Shown in pieces: positions 39,245 to 55,028 of a DNA stretch of 64,000 nt. This DNA is from Raphanus sativus. Lineage: Eukaryota > Streptophyta > Magnoliopsida > Brassicales > Brassicaceae. The notes under the pieces are model-generated. The model was not told the origin of the DNA and ran no database searches. It was given only the letters and a program-made list of their open reading frames with translations. Where the stretch lies: assembly GCF_000801105.2 (NCBI RefSeq), contig NC_079517.1:4836001-4900000 (forward strand), in the 5' to 3' direction. Position 1 is the first letter of the stretch. Each line of letters starts with the position of its first letter. The translations under genes and the position numbers were made by a program.

Positions 39245-41111
39245 ATGATGTCTGGCGATTATGATGATGATGAAGAAGAAGAACTTTCCTCTGGCGCCTC
39301 TGGAGACGAAGTACACGTCATTAATGGACACAACAAGCGTGTTCCGACAGCGCCTTCTGCACCGCCTCGCAAGAGAAACCGCAAGGCCGGTGGTGATGCC
39401 ATAGTTGAAGCCATGCTAGCAATCGCAGCAGCTTCCAAAATGAGAGCAGCGGCTTTGACTAACAAGAACCCAGACAACTCACAAGGTGTCTGAAACAAAC
39501 ATTTGATGTTGTCACTGGTTGAAACATTGATCATAGTGACATTATTAGATTTACATTGTTGCCAATGATCAAAAAAAATAATCGTTAAGCCATAATTAAT
39601 TAGGAGATTGTTGATTAGACGGGCACTTAGATGATTTTTTTATAACACCTAAACCGATTTAAAAAAAAAAATCTTTTATGTTAGGGTCCGATTTGCCACC
39701 TAGACTGATATTCTGAACACTGAAGTCCGTTATCTTTGGCTATACTTTCAGATCCGTCCACTAGTAATAGCATCGACTTGGACATAGAACTAGATGAGAT
39801 GGAACTAGTTGCTGCAGCTGCTGGTTACTTATACTACCAACGTCTAGTAAACCAACCTCCGGGAACTTCGCCTAGTACAAGAGGTGCATATCTGAGAGAC
39901 TTGCTACAAGGACCTGTCGAAGATTGCAGGGAAGTGCTTCGGATGGATAAACGCCTGTTTCACAAACTATCCGACACTTTTCGAGAGAAAGGACTGCTGA
40001 GAGATACCATCACTGTCCTGGTGGAAGAGCAGGTTGCTATATTCTTAAGCATTATAGGTAATAATCAGCGCATCAGAGTTATACAGGAGAGGTTCCACCT
40101 TTCTTGTGAAACCATTAGCCGCCATTTCAACAATGTGTTAAAGGCAGTTAAGGCGGTGTCACGAGGGTTTTTTCAGCCACCGGTTATGGAAACACACGAA
40201 GATATAGTGAGTAGCAAAAGGCTTTATCCATATTTCAAGGTAAAAAAGAAAGAACATATCATCATTACAATACAACAATGTTTCTTTAATTTGATTTTGT
40301 TTTGATGGCATTTTCCCTCAGGATTGTATTGGAGTTATAGATGGGTTGCGACTTCTTGCTAACCTTCCTATAAAAGACCAGCCCCGGTTTCAGAACAAGA
40401 AAGGCATACTTAAACAGAACGTGCTTGCAGCTTGCACTTTTGATTTGGAGTTTATATTTGTATGCCCTGGATGGGAAGGCTCTATCAACGATTCACGCGT
40501 CTTAAGAGCAGTCCTAGATGATCCAAAACAGAACTTCCCTCAACCTCCCAAAGGTAAATTGAGAACATTCTTTTGAGATTGTTACTACAAGTCCTATAAT
40601 GACTTTCCCTTTCGTCACAGGAAAATACTATCTTGTTGACAGAGGTTACACAAACACAGAAGGGTTCATTGCTCCATACCAGGGAACTAGGTACGGTCTC
40701 CACGAGTACCGTGGCGCACGCCAAATGCCGCAGAACGCTCCTGATCTTTTCAATCATAGGCACATGTCTCTAAGCAACGTTATCCAAAGATCATTCAGCC
40801 TTCTGAAAACCAGGTTTCCCATCCTGAAATCCGCGCCTCCTTACCATTTTCAAGTCCAGAGGGATCTGGTGATTGTGACTTGTGCTCTGCACAACTTCAT
40901 TAAAAGGGAAGACGGCGTTCACGACTGGCTCTTTGCAGCTGAAGGTAAAGATGTTGGTGCAGAGGAGGAACCTCGTGGAGAAGAGGAAGAAGAAGAGCTA
41001 GAGTTGCTGCACACGGATTCTACTCCTAGGGAGCTTGTTGCTGATTCTCTACGAGACTTTATTGCATTTACTATGTGGGATGACTTCATGAATAAGTGCG
41101 AAGAATGGTAG
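39245..41111 (+). CDS. PIF/Harbinger transposase-derived nuclease (HARBI1/ALP1-like)
   Basis: Four exons (39245-39485, 39752-40239, 40322-40553 and 40621-41111) join in frame to 483 residues. Residues 1-80 are acidic then Ala/Arg/Lys-rich. Residues ~90-235 match the helical N-terminal domain of plant harbinger nucleases (LVEEQVAIFLSIIGNNQRIR, FHLSCETISRHFNNVLKAV). The DDE_Tnp_4 domain follows, with candidate acidic residues D250 (GVIDG), D300 (GWEGSINDSRV) and E349 (RYGLHEYRG), plus YYLVDRGYTNTEGFIAPYQG and ALHNFIK. The Thr-His that usually follows the first Asp-Gly is Leu-Arg. No terminal inverted repeats or TSD were found near it. Intact reading frame, introns and a gene-rich location fit a domesticated or low-copy gene, as for ALP1, but an autonomous element is not excluded. 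It is not part of the Arabidopsis gene order I recall here. Confidence 0.85.
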
Positions 41112-41739
41112 ATAATAACAAGAATGTGCTAACGAGTTTGGTTTATGTTTATATTAGTTTTAACAAGAACCAAAGGAGTTTGATTTATGTTATATTAGTG
41201 AACAAAGGGTCATTATTATTTTCTTGCTCATTTTTCTTCTGTACTGAAATTGATTGAATTGTTTTTTTTAATCAGCTACATCAAGACTTGCATAACGTTT
41301 CTCAATCAGTCGAGGACTATCTCTAATACTGTAAACCTGCAAAGGTCAGAGAAAAGGAGCCAACAATATTTTATTTACCAAAACTCATTTGCTAAACAAA
41401 AATCCTTTTTTCTTGCCCTTCTTTCTCTGCAGAGCCTGCAACAAAAATCAGAAAATCAAATGATCAGCCAATTGTACATCTAATCTTTGTATGATGAGTT
41501 TAACTGCCAGAAACATTACCTTCTTAATAAATAATCTGAGGGTGAGCACAATTGTGTCTCTTGAGCTGCCAAATACAACACAAAAGACAAAAGATTGGCT
41601 GTTTAATACAAGAAACCGAATACTTCAGATGAAGACTTGGAACGGCATTAAACAATTCCACTTAGAAAGTTAACACAAGAAAAATATTCAATGCCTTTAG
41701 ATCCACGTTTAGGCTCATTCAAAGAAAGATGAGTATTAA
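41112..41739. other. Intergenic between converging 3' ends
   Basis: 3' flanks of the harbinger-derived gene (plus) and the At5g08440-like gene (minus). Short ORFs at 41250-41673 look like chance. Confidence 0.5.
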
Positions 41740-44700
41740 TTACCAGCTAAAATCCGTTGCTACATTATCCACCACCCGAAAGAGATGCTCCACGCCATCA
41801 CTACCAATAATCACAAAATCCGCCGGCTGTTCAAAGGGAATCACAACCTAAAAGAAGCATAGAAAGATGATAGCATTAGTTCATCATTCTTCACACTTAG
41901 TTACCTTCAGTACATATGCTAACATTATAATGCAGTGAAGAGCAGGTTTATAAGAAAAAGGAAAACACAAGGAAAGACTCTTACAGCGGTAGAAGAGGAG
42001 AACTTTTCTGTAATTACAGGATCGTTACTAGGTTTGATGCTATACCCTACTTTCTTGATAGACAAAGTAGCTGCTTCCCATATATCCATATAACCAATCT
42101 GTTTCAAAAGAGAGTGATCACATAGTAAAATGGAGAAAATAAAGGCATACGAAGGAACATTCTAAGAAGCCTAAGAACAAATAAAAATTCTACAAGATGA
42201 AATACAAGAACTGCCATACCGCATAGGAAACCTTAAACGATGCATGACTGTTGTGAAGATTCCTCTCTATATGGCTCTGCATCTCTGGATCTGTGTAAAC
42301 AAAAAAAAGAATACAATTACCAGATAGCTGCAGAATATTTGGTGTAATGATCCCGGTAGTATCTAAGAATAATAACATAAGATTGATCTTAACGAAGAAG
42401 CTAGAATTTTAAATATGGAACAAACCATAAGACAGACAGGAGAAACGAAAGTTGAAGTATAAACTGACGAGTCATGTAGCTATAATTTCTTTCACTCTTG
42501 AAGGTCAGAACAAAAACAGGTGTCTTACTAATGTTGTTAAGAATATGAGCGACCACAGTTTTCTAAGTAAAGAATTATAAACTTACGACATGTAATCTTG
42601 CAATTCTCATTGGCAAAGACCTTCACAAGCTCCCCCTAGAATCACAGTAAAGGAAAAAAAATGAATCGTATAAATCACATGTAAAACTGAACCAGCCAGG
42701 TAACAAATGGCTCTCGGATCTAGCAGATTAATAAAGTCCACAAACATAATTAAACTAATGGTTGATCAAGTCAACTGGAAGTATTTGAAGCAAACCTCAT
42801 TCATCAGAAAATATATGTATAAGAAAACAAACCTTGCGATTATTGTCGTCCAAGGGGTGAACTTCAATAGCAAGATATAAATCAACATCATCGGCAGTAA
42901 CAAGATAATTTGGCTTCTTTGCTCCTATGTTTGGATATTTTCAACAGCTAAGCTCTCTCACTTGTAAGAAAAACGAAATATAATCTTTGAGAAAAAAATT
43001 AGTAGGTGGAAAATGTGTACCATCAATGTAATTAACTGATCCATCTTCCAGATGCCGCACCCACTGACATTTTCAACAAGGGAAGAAGATATTTAAAATG
43101 CAATTTGACAAAACAGTGGGTAAGTAATAAATCTTTCTATTTAGCACGCACCTCAAAATTACATTTTGTCGTTCCGTGGATGGAATGACCAGAAGCAAGA
43201 AGCTCTCGTCCAGGAAAAGGTTCTCCTGATATCTGTAGGTCTGCTATCCCTGGCAACGGATCATCATCTGCAGCTGCAAGGAGTGATTCACAATATTTTT
43301 TAAACAAAGTGGAACACTGCTACGGAATAGGTAATATGCAACTATTATTATTAGCCATTACCCTCAGAAAAAGATGAAGATGGCTCTTCAAGAACTGGGG
43401 CCAAATTGGGGTAATTTGAGGGGCTTGGATCATCAAACTCAGCTCCATAATTCGCATTTTCCAAAGTTTGATTTGTATCTGCTTGTACTTCTGCATATGC
43501 ATCGTCCACATATGTATTGCTGAGAGGCTCACGAAACTGAACACGGGTATTTGGTCCTTGAGATTCATCTCGAGTAAAAGCTGGTTGCACAGCCATCTGA
43601 AAGGCTGGTGATCTACTGGAACAAAAGACACATTTGATCATCAAAATAATTTCAATACTGCAACCAAAAGTACTAATCCACCAATAACTGCAAATAGTTT
43701 ATCCCAGTCCATTTTTCCCAAAAATTCACAATATTCATTGTTTTCAGCATTATCTTTATATTCCTTACTTTCGCATTCAGAAAGAATCACTACTATATAG
43801 GTATCCTGGAACCAACAGAAAATCTAGTGCATTAATACCTCTCAGGACCATCAACATGGTAATTACTCGCAGCTGGTGCACCACGCCCATCTTGGTGATA
43901 CTGTTCTTCTTCTGTCTGATAGAAACAAACGAATGAATTTTGTATTCAAGTCACTAAAGCACATCAATATTACGCAGAGGAATAAGAACTTACTGAGTAT
44001 CTCAAACTCACACCAACAGGGTGATATGGTGACAAAGGCGAAGCATTCGAGTGGTTTACATCTGACTGCCAAGGTGTTAATTGGTACTCTGTCTCCTTTA
44101 GCTTTGTCTAGTATCAGACAAGGGAATGGAGTAGAACGAATCAACTTGGTATAAATCAGTATGTAATAGCTCCACCATCAGTAGTAAACTGTTAAAAACG
44201 CTGAAATTTGACGCCGGCAAATCTCATACCCGCATATCATACCTCAGTAAAAAGGAGCTTCTCCTGCAGATGCCTAAATAGAACCTGAATACGAATGAAT
44301 ATATATGTAAACATCGATCACAAGTTCAGACGGCAAAGAGATAAAATAAGACCTTCAGTCCAACAACAAGGAAGTAGGGAGCTCTATCAGCCACTTTAGT
44401 TATATATGGATGGTGCTCAGCAGTTACTCGGAAAACTCTTTAATATCAATTTTTGTATTATGTTTTACTTTTATGAATTTGAAGCACGGTGAATTTGAAA
44501 CTTTATCCGCCAAAATACAGAGCTACCACCAAAACTAAACAGTTTTTGAAGATATCAAAGAGATCTGAAGTCCAAACAAAACGATTAATACAAGATATAT
44601 AACTTAGGATTTCGGAGCTAACCTTTACATTGCTAACAATAGACTGAGAATCAGAGATTTGTGGATGCAGCGAATATTCAGATAGAAGAGGCAACAGGTA

Positions 44701-46621
44701 CGATACAAATGTAGATCTCTCCTGTTCTGCAGCCTGGTAGAAAGAAAAAAGGGCCTTTTCCATTTAGATGTATACATAAAAGTAAGGTTCTAAACACAAA
44801 AGAGAGACACTATTGTCGCATATCCAAAGATACATGATCTGATTATACCTGTAAGGCATATGTCAGGCGAATATTTTCCTCAATGATCTCTTGTCTATAA
44901 GAGAGAGCTTTTGATGCAGCATCAACAAGGTCTTGTTGTTGCTGATCAAATGCCTGAAACAAGAAGAAGGATATATGAACAAGAAGATAAAAGTCGAGAC
45001 AACAAGAAGTTACACATATTTTGTAATAACTAGAGAAAAAACTAACCAATCGCATGTGCGCAATACGCTTTTCCAAAACATATTTCTCATTGCGTGTTTG
45101 AGCTTCCTAAAGACAGTGTTAGTCAGATAATGTAGCATAAAGTAAACCAAGCATACCTAAAAACTAGACATTCACCTTGACAGCATAATCAGCAAGATAT
45201 TTCCGTAACCGCACAATCTCTTGTTCCTGTTCGTTGACCTTGTGAATAAGCTCCTGGATACTTGCATAGTCAGGGAAACATTCACCAAAAACGAAAAAAG
45301 AACAAGACTAAGTAAGAGTGAACTAGACCTGCTTCCATGCACTCCCAGAATTATTTACTTCACCTACTGGCATCAACTCATGAGTAGACGAAATGATGCG
45401 GGAGTCACGTTCTCCTTCCAATAACGGTCTAACAAAGGAAAATCAGATTCTGAGTTAAAAGAACACAGAGTGTTGATGCAAATATGACTGAAGCATGAGA
45501 TTAACAATAAAACGGCAGCAGCAGGCCAGTATCAGTTAGAGATTTAGCACCTCATAGGAGATAGTGATACTGTAGACGGCGTAGAAGACAACTGAGAGGC
45601 TACCCCACCACCTGCACCTCCTCTTGCGATGCCATTAGTCATGATTCCATCAGAACGGTCTTCAAAACGATTACTCACAGTATCTTCCTCCTCATTTGGA
45701 TATATAGTCGGGTGAACAACTATCATTCCTGATGGACCAGCACCTGAAGCATCGATCAAGGACTTCCTCCGAGCAGGTGACTGATTCAAAGGGGAAGACC
45801 TAGCGGTGGTAGCATTGGAGTGATCTGCTAGATAAGATGCTTGGGGCGAGGATTCACCTGATTTCTAAGACAGGTATAGAACCAAAAAACCAAAAACTAG
45901 TAATAAAAACCCACATACTTTCCAAATATGGTAAGAACACCCTAACGGATAACATGGAAATGCCAATAGATCTCTAAAGAAGAGATCCTTGAGACTCACT
46001 CACTAGGTACCAAGAGGAGATATTATGAAAGATGCAAAATCAAGAAGTTACACTTACATATTTGGCAAGCTCCAGATATCTTCTCTGAAGTTCAGACTTT
46101 AAGAGGTTATTCTCCTCCACCTAATCAGAGTAGTAAAATATACAAAACACTCAGAGAGACACTCAAGAAGACTCAAAAAAGAAAAAAAAAACTCAATCTG
46201 GTGTCTGTCAAAATCATTCCTTTTAAGTAAGTATTCAGATCCAAACACAACCATTATGCAGCAGTAAATGCAAGGAGACGAGAAGTTCATAAACGGATCT
46301 ATAAATCCAACTAACTACTCATTTTATCCATTCCCTAACATTAGTTATAGTAACTCAAAACTGCAGTTTTGTTTTCTTCTTTTGCAGCTATATATAGAGA
46401 TAGCTATGCCCTAAGCAAAACATAAGTAAGTAAAAGTTTTACAATTTCAGATAAAGAGAGAGATAGACCTGTTGCTTGATTGTGGCTTCGGCAGCTTCAA
46501 CAGCTTTGATGACCTGAAACAAGCTATCGTTTTTAACCTCGTTTTCATTGGAAGAAGATTCTTCTCTGAGACCAAACCCTGAGAACCTCTCTTCAAGTCT
46601 TTCCTCGTGCCCGTTGTCCAT
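41740..46621 (-). CDS. Coiled-coil protein of unknown function, At5g08440/At5g23490-like
   Basis: About 15 exons from the ATG at 46621 to the TAA at 41740. The N terminus reads MDNGHEERLEERFSGFGLRE. Helical, coiled-coil-like segments follow: SLFQVIKAVEAAEATIKQQ, NLLKSELQRRYLELAKY, and later ELIHKVNEQEQEIVRLRKYL, EAQTRNEKYVLEKRIAHMRL and DLVDAASKALSYRQEIIEEN. A Ser/Pro-rich linker (NATTARSSPLNQSPARRKSL) separates them. The C-terminal third looks globular: CNFEWVRHLEDGSVNYIDGA, PNYLVTADDVDLYLAIEVHP, HASFKVSYAIGYMDIWEAAT and VVIPFEQPADFVIIGSDGVE. I recognise no catalytic motif or membrane segment. Syntenic position next to HDC1 supports At5g08440. Exon borders were checked only in part, so internal frame integrity is likely but not proven. 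Confidence 0.75.
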
Positions 46622-47750
46622 CCCTCTAATTGAGCAATCTCTCTCTCCGCCTACTCTCCTCTCAAATTCTCATCTAACCAATCAACATTTAGCTACCTAG
46701 CTACCTGTACAGATTTCATTTCAACCCCAGAGATTATTAAATTGAAAAAAAATTGAAAACGGAATGGTATGATGAGTATTGAGTCACGAATCATACGAAA
46801 ATGGGAAAATAATAATATAAAAGCTTCTTCTTCCTTCTTCTTCTTCTTCGAGCGAGCGAGCGAGCAAGCTCTCTCAGTTTTTTTCGAGTTGTGAGACCTC
46901 AGAGAAATTGGGTTTCTTTTTTTGTTTTATTTCTAATTATTAAACTTGTTTTCTCTCTCTTTAACAGTGTTTTATTACAATCTTCAATTTCCAGCTCTCA
47001 TTCATTTATATTTATTTATTATCATTTACCAAATTTTTTAATTTGTTATTTCTGCAATTTATAGTAGTAACTTCTAAACCTCTTTTCAAATTGGCAACTC
47101 TGTAATCTTATAACATCTTTATCAGTGTATTTCCATACATCTTAGAACATTATAATAAAAAAAAAATTGAAAAAATAATGAAAAATGTATATCTAGAATA
47201 TTACACAAAAAGTATTTTGGTTAGATTCTTCACTTATCCTACTATTAATTATTATTAACTTCGTTTCTTATATTATTTTATTAATTTCTCACACCTAACC
47301 TATATTATTCCACTTATCCCATAAAAGATGCTCTTAACCCTTAATCCTTCACTCCTCAGTATTTGAAGAGAAAAATACAATACATTTCATGGGATTTTCC
47401 CTATATAGTATGATTAATTATATCTTCTTTTTTATTAAGTTATTCCCAAAGGAAGTCACTACAACTTACTTCTCACAAACATTGATTTTAATTTTCCATA
47501 AATCTTCTATTTGTGTTCGCGAGGCTTACTGCCAACAAGATTCATTCTAAATATAAGACAAAGATTATTGAGAAACAATGATTTTGATTGATAAAAACAA
47601 ACTCTTGTTCTTTTCCTCGAAGAATGGTAGGTAAAAGCTTCACACCCTTTTTTCTTTATTTGCTGTTTACTTACTTAAAAAAGGAGGAGAAGAAGAACCC
47701 TAATGCAATTTAAAGGAGAATAATCTGAATCTAGTCTTCAAGTAAAATCC
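46622..47750. other. Intergenic: promoter/leader of the coiled-coil gene and AT-rich DNA
   Basis: CTTCTT and GAGC microsatellite-like runs at 46826-46870 lie in the likely promoter. The rest is AT-rich. No gene seen. Confidence 0.5.
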
Positions 47751-48500
47751 CATTAGCTAAAAGAAAAAACTCGAAGAAGGACATCGGTTAGTAAAACTGC
47801 AGATTCCAGGCTTTGTCCCAACATCCAGACCTTGAAGTTGTTGTCGAAGTACCCTGCGTCGTTCCAAGTTTTGAGTTGTGCTAGAGAGAAAAGTCCCATG
47901 TATATCACCCTGAGGAGGATCTTTGTATAACCAGTCTGTCTGCTGCTCTTTGTCGTAAGACACAGCCTGAACATGCTCAAAATCATTCAGATCATCCCAC
48001 AACAGCTTCAACCTCCCAAAGTAGTCTTGAACTGCATGAGTACGCATCTTGTTTGAATGCGACCACGTTTGTTTTGAGTTCATAAACACGAGGTTCATTT
48101 CCAAGTGAAGAAAACCGAGTTCTCAGACCATCCCACAATTCAAACGCAGTATCAGCAGCACACGTGACAGAGCTACGTAACTTGGGTTCGATTGTGTTTA
48201 GAATCCAAGCTACAAGCATAGAGTTCACAATACCCCAAAGCTTTGTCTCATCTGGTCCAGAACTTGGCTTCGTTTCCAAGCCATCGATAGAACCTACACA
48301 ATACTTGTTTTTGGCTTTGAGAGCGTTGCGCATATACTTGGTCCAACCGTTCATAATTCGGACCAGTAAGTAACACCGTACAAATCAACTGACCAGGATC
48401 AGCACCCAACGGTAGGTAGTAATCAGACAGAATAGTCACGTCCCGACCAACCTCGGCGTGTGACTACCCTGCAACAGAAATTTCTTCACCAGTCACCATT
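47751..48500 (-). mobile_element. Ty1/Copia retrotransposon gag remnant
   Basis: Minus-strand fragments of a Copia-type gag: SDYYLPLGADPGQLICTVLL, TGPNYERW (frame change) TKYMRNALKAKNKYCVGSID, KLWGIVNSMLVAWILNTIEP, KLRSSVTCAADTAFELWDGL and VQDYFGRLKLLWDDLND. Frame changes near 48360 and 48040 and a stop upstream of the first block break it. No LTRs, protease, integrase or reverse transcriptase were seen, so this is a small relic (or captured fragment) lying against the 3' end of KRR1. Confidence 0.75.
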
Positions 48501-48725
48501 GATGATGATGATAGAACAGAACACGAATCCACATAGAAACGGAAGTTACTAAGAAAATCCTTCCAGATAAAATCCAAGGACGGAGTTAAGTTAAATCATA
48601 CATCTGACAGACACGGGCGGATGCATCAAAATAAGATTGAACTTGTTTGTTCTTTGTATAGTTTTGAAGATGGTGATGTGATTAAAAATACAAGCAGACA
48701 TGTTTTAAGATTAATCTCTGATGAC

Positions 48726-51360
<2,635 letters not shown>

Positions 51361-51419
51361 TGACGCTGTTATCAGTTAGAACTCTCTAGAGACGCGGCGA
51401 GGCTTTTTATTTATATTTA

Positions 51420-51515
51420 TAGATAGGGTTTTTCGGGCAAAAATAATAAATTAATTGGGATGAATATGAAATTAAACCGGACCAAATTAAACCGGATTGG
51501 TTTTGGCGCGGTAAA
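51420..51515 (-). promoter_or_regulatory. Telo-box and E2F-type site upstream of KRR1
   Basis: AGGGTTT at about 51426-51432 is the reverse complement of the AAACCCT telo-box core. TTTGGCGC at 51502-51509 fits the E2F consensus TTTSSCGC. Both are known from promoters of plant ribosome-biogenesis and cell-cycle genes. Function here is inferred. Confidence 0.4.
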
Positions 51516-51587
51516 GTGGTAGTTGGCGGTTATCCCATAAAATGAAGCAGAGTATCTAATTTTTTTTCTAACTGTCGATTCAAATGT

Positions 51588-51714
51588 TTCAGTTTGCAAA
51601 AGGATCACCAGAAGGAGCCCATACTCCCACATACTGTGTCTGTCTCTCCAACTGCTTCAAGTAGTGCTCCTCATAAGGTATTCTATCTGCAAAGAACCAC
51701 CATACCGTTTCCTG
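51588..51714 (-). pseudogene. Orphan last exon of an unidentified gene
   Basis: On the minus strand an acceptor (CCCAG) is followed by an open stretch ETVWWFFADRIPYEEHYLKQ then LERQTQYVGVWAPSGDPFAN and a TGA. It looks like a conserved terminal exon, but no upstream exons were found to the right. It may be what is left of one of the genes lost between KRR1 and TCP21 (At5g08410-08340 in Arabidopsis; a DUF3531-type protein is one candidate). I cannot identify it with certainty. Confidence 0.45.
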
Positions 51715-51719
51715 GGTAG

Positions 51720-52656
51720 TTAAATCCAAGTCGGTCTCGTTGTAATCTTGTTTTGTTTTTTGGTCTTTGAGCTGGTTCTTTATTTTGGTGTTGTGCTGTT
51801 TCTGTATCCGATACTAATCATCTTTTGATTGTGTATCGAAACAAAAAAATGTGTAATAATATTTAATATTTTATCCTACAGTTATTGCTACACCACAACA
51901 GCAATTGCGGAAACTATTACACCGCACCTGCGTTCGGACAGACAAAACGAGAAACCACTAGTAACTCAGGATGTCTCACGACTTGATACACTCCTTCCCT
52001 CGCAAGGTTATGATGCTCCTTCCATCGAGTCTCTATAAGGTGCGTGAACGGTCAAACTACTGCGATTAGCGCGGTTTTGCGTATGATTTTACCAGAATAA
52101 TCATCATTATAAGTTGCTGATCCACTAGTGTTGTTTCACCCTCGAACACAGAACAGTCTCTATTAGTTATTCTTTATCTTCTTTTGTTTGAGTAGTATTA
52201 GATCCTTTGACAAAAAAAAAGAGTAGTATTAGATCTTTTTTTTTGTTTGATTATCTTCGAATCCCATTCATACAAGTCACGATACACATTCAAATTTTCA
52301 ATTTGTTGACCGGTGGTGAGGAGAGATCAAATATTCAATAGTACCGGTGGGCTCAACTTAACTGAGACTAGCTAGAGCCATAAAAGAAATCACGCACAAA
52401 ACCGTACAAAGAGCCTTTTGTTGCTCTTCTTTATGGCGTTTTCAGTAAACAACAATCAATCAATCCATCCATCTTACTGTCACTCTCTTAAACAAACTCC
52501 GAGGACCAAATATTCTTAAAGCTCTGATCGAACAAACAATTATAACCTTAAAATTAACTAAAAACGACCACAAAAGAACACAAAACTAAAATAGTCTCAG
52601 TGACATAAATTAAACACTCGATTTTTTTCTATACATTACCCAAATGGAACCTTTTT
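51720..52656. other. Intergenic between KRR1 and TCP21
   Basis: A 51-codon open stretch at 51876-52038 follows an acceptor-like CCTACAG but matches nothing I know. The part next to TCP21 is probably its 3' UTR. Confidence 0.4.
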
Positions 52657-53349
52657 TCAACGTGGGTTATCCTCCTCCTCCCTCCGACCCGACCCGGTAT
52701 TCCCACCCGACAAAGAAGCGAGCAAATTAAGATGATGACCCGGAAGATAATTCCCAACTCTAGCAGCTGAAGCCTCACCCATTGCGGAAGCTTGCTGCTG
52801 TTGTCGGACGAAGAGTGTAGCTGGCGGCTGCTGCTGCTGCTGTGTAAACAACATCTCCGGCGGAGCTCCGGCGGCAAAGCTCCACACTTGTCCGAAATCA
52901 TTCCTCGCCGGAACCGCCCAGAACCCACCACCACTCATCACCGAAGCCCCGATTGTGTGTCCAGCTGATAATTCTCCGGACTCTCCCTCCTCCTCCGCTC
53001 GCACGACGCGCTTTCCGAGCGTGAACGGGGAAGAAGTGGAGAGAGAAGCGGTGGAGAAGCTCGCCGGGGTCGTGCCTGTTCCCGTGGCGGCTATGATAGA
53101 AGGCTCGGCTTGACGGAGGAGCCACTCGATGGTCTGGCCGTCGGATTTGTGGCCTAGCTCCCTGGTCAGCTGGAAAACTCGAGCCGCGCATATGATCGGC
53201 ATGCGAATCCGCCTCCCTCTCCCGTCTACTTTGCTGTGTCGGTCCTTAGCCGGTGGTTTCTTCTTCACGGCGTTGAGAGCTCCTTTGTTAGTTGCTGACG
53301 TCTGCTCGACTATGACGCCGTTAGTCACTGTTCCGTCGCCGTTAGACAT
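52657..53349 (-). CDS. TCP21: TCP transcription factor, class I, TCP21/CHE (CCA1 HIKING EXPEDITION)-like
   Basis: Intronless, 230 residues, as in Arabidopsis At5g08330. The TCP basic-helix-loop-helix domain covers about residues 34-90: [37 protein letters not shown] and [20 protein letters not shown]. It is class I by its shortened basic region. Further blocks shared with CHE are [16 protein letters not shown] and [23 protein letters not shown] binds GTCCCAC/TGGGCC-type sites, represses CCA1 in the circadian clock and also acts in systemic immunity. Gln-rich runs ([20 protein letters not shown]) lie in the C-terminal half. The ATG at 53349 is the first in frame after a pyrimidine-rich leader. 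Confidence 0.94.
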   Translation of the reverse strand: MSNGDGTVTNGVIVEQTSATNKGALNAVKKKPPAKDRHSKVDGRGRRIRMPIICAARVFQLTRELGHKSDGQTIEWLLRQAEPSIIAATGTGTTPASFSTASLSTSSPFTLGKRVVRAEEEGESGELSAGHTIGASVMSGGGFWAVPARNDFGQVWSFAAGAPPEMLFTQQQQQPPATLFVRQQQQASAMGEASAARVGNYLPGHHLNLLASLSGGNTGSGRREEEDNPR

Positions 53350-54991
53350 GGAGTGTCGGTGGAGTAAGAGTTTCTGTTATCTATCTATCTCTCTCTCTTT
53401 CTCGAGAAGAAAGAAGAAGAATTAAGAGGAGGAGGAGCGGTAAGAAGAATGATTTTAGAGAGGAGCAGGAAGCTGGTGGAGACAGGAAGGAGGGGGCACA
53501 TGGTTGTGTGGGTCCCACACAGCTCACTTGTTATTGTGCTAGGGTTTTTAAAATTCTGTGTCCGTATGCGTCTGAGCTCACGCGCTTGACTCCCGGTGTT
53601 GACTGCAGCGTGTGGACCATGGTACGGCAAGAGAATTTAAGATTTTAGGTTAAGAATGGGTCCCGAGTATATATCAGGCTTACGTTTTGCTGGAATTACA
53701 GCCCAAGATTAATCACGAGTGTGTCATTGAGGTGACAATTACGTGATCTCTGACGCTAGTATTTATTGTTCAATACACGCGTTCGTGTTTACATGTTAGT
53801 ATGATGAATAGTCATAACTAGGATAAAACTTTCGCTTTGCGCATGGTGAAATTTATGGTGAATATTTAAAATATATAATATTGACAAATGATGTCAAATC
53901 AGTAATATCTCGGTTTTATTAGGGGTAAACATATCGGTTTAACTACATGTTTAGGTTTTGTTAAAAAAAAAAACTACGGATTTAGGTTCGGTTTGGTTTA
54001 CTAAGGTCTAAGAGACTCTTAACCAAAGTCAATTCAAATTAGTTTGGTTTGATCTCGGTTTTATTTTGATTTGGATTGTGTTCGATTCAGTTGTAATTTA
54101 GTTTGGTTTGTGTTTGGTTTGTTTTATTTTGTTTTTGTTTGTATTTGTTTAATTCTATAGAATTGATTTTTCTAGTATTGTTTTAATTACAAAAATATAA
54201 TTTGTTTTAAGAACATAAACAAATCATCATTTGACACTAAGACATTATTTTCTTCATTAATATTAGTATACATTATTAGTGGAACCTTCGAATAATTCAG
54301 ATATTGATAAATTAATTGCATGATTTTAAATTTTAATTATTTTATATCTTCTTCGCTTATTCACCAATCTTTCTAACTAATACAAACATTCGTTTTACTA
54401 AAAATTATGAAAATTATATACTACATATATCAATTGCACGCATCATATTGTGCAATATTTTGTATTTACTACATATTTCTGTTTTTCTGCAAATTATATA
54501 AATCAAATAACTAAGAAATCAATTACTATATATAATAAATTGGTGTGCGCATATAAATCAAACGATCACTCTTGTTTTTTACAATCATTTTAGGATAAAT
54601 AAATTAAAAAAATCACTCTTATCTGTTGTATTTTCATACGATGTATAGTTTAATTTAAACGATATGAACCAATTAGTATGTATTTTCATACGATATATAT
54701 ATATATAAACCTATTAAAATGAAATTATTTATTCATACGGTCTTACAATCATTGTATCTTAATATAGAAAAAAATTTAAACCTTGATCACAAAAGTTTAT
54801 ATAAAACTTTTAACAATTTTAGTAATTTATACTCCTTTTGAAAAAATCAAAATATAACATATACAAAAATCTAATTTTTTTTATATCACTAATGTAATTG
54901 TGTAATTTATTTTAATAATAAAGAATTAAACAAAAATGATAGAAAGTATACAAATTGTTATCAAATCTTTATTATTTAAGATTATTAATTG

Positions 54992-55028
<37 letters not shown>

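Noticed and set aside
43863..44154. Overlapping 92-93 codon ORFs on both strands
   Set aside because: They cover exons and introns of the At5g08440-like gene; shadows.
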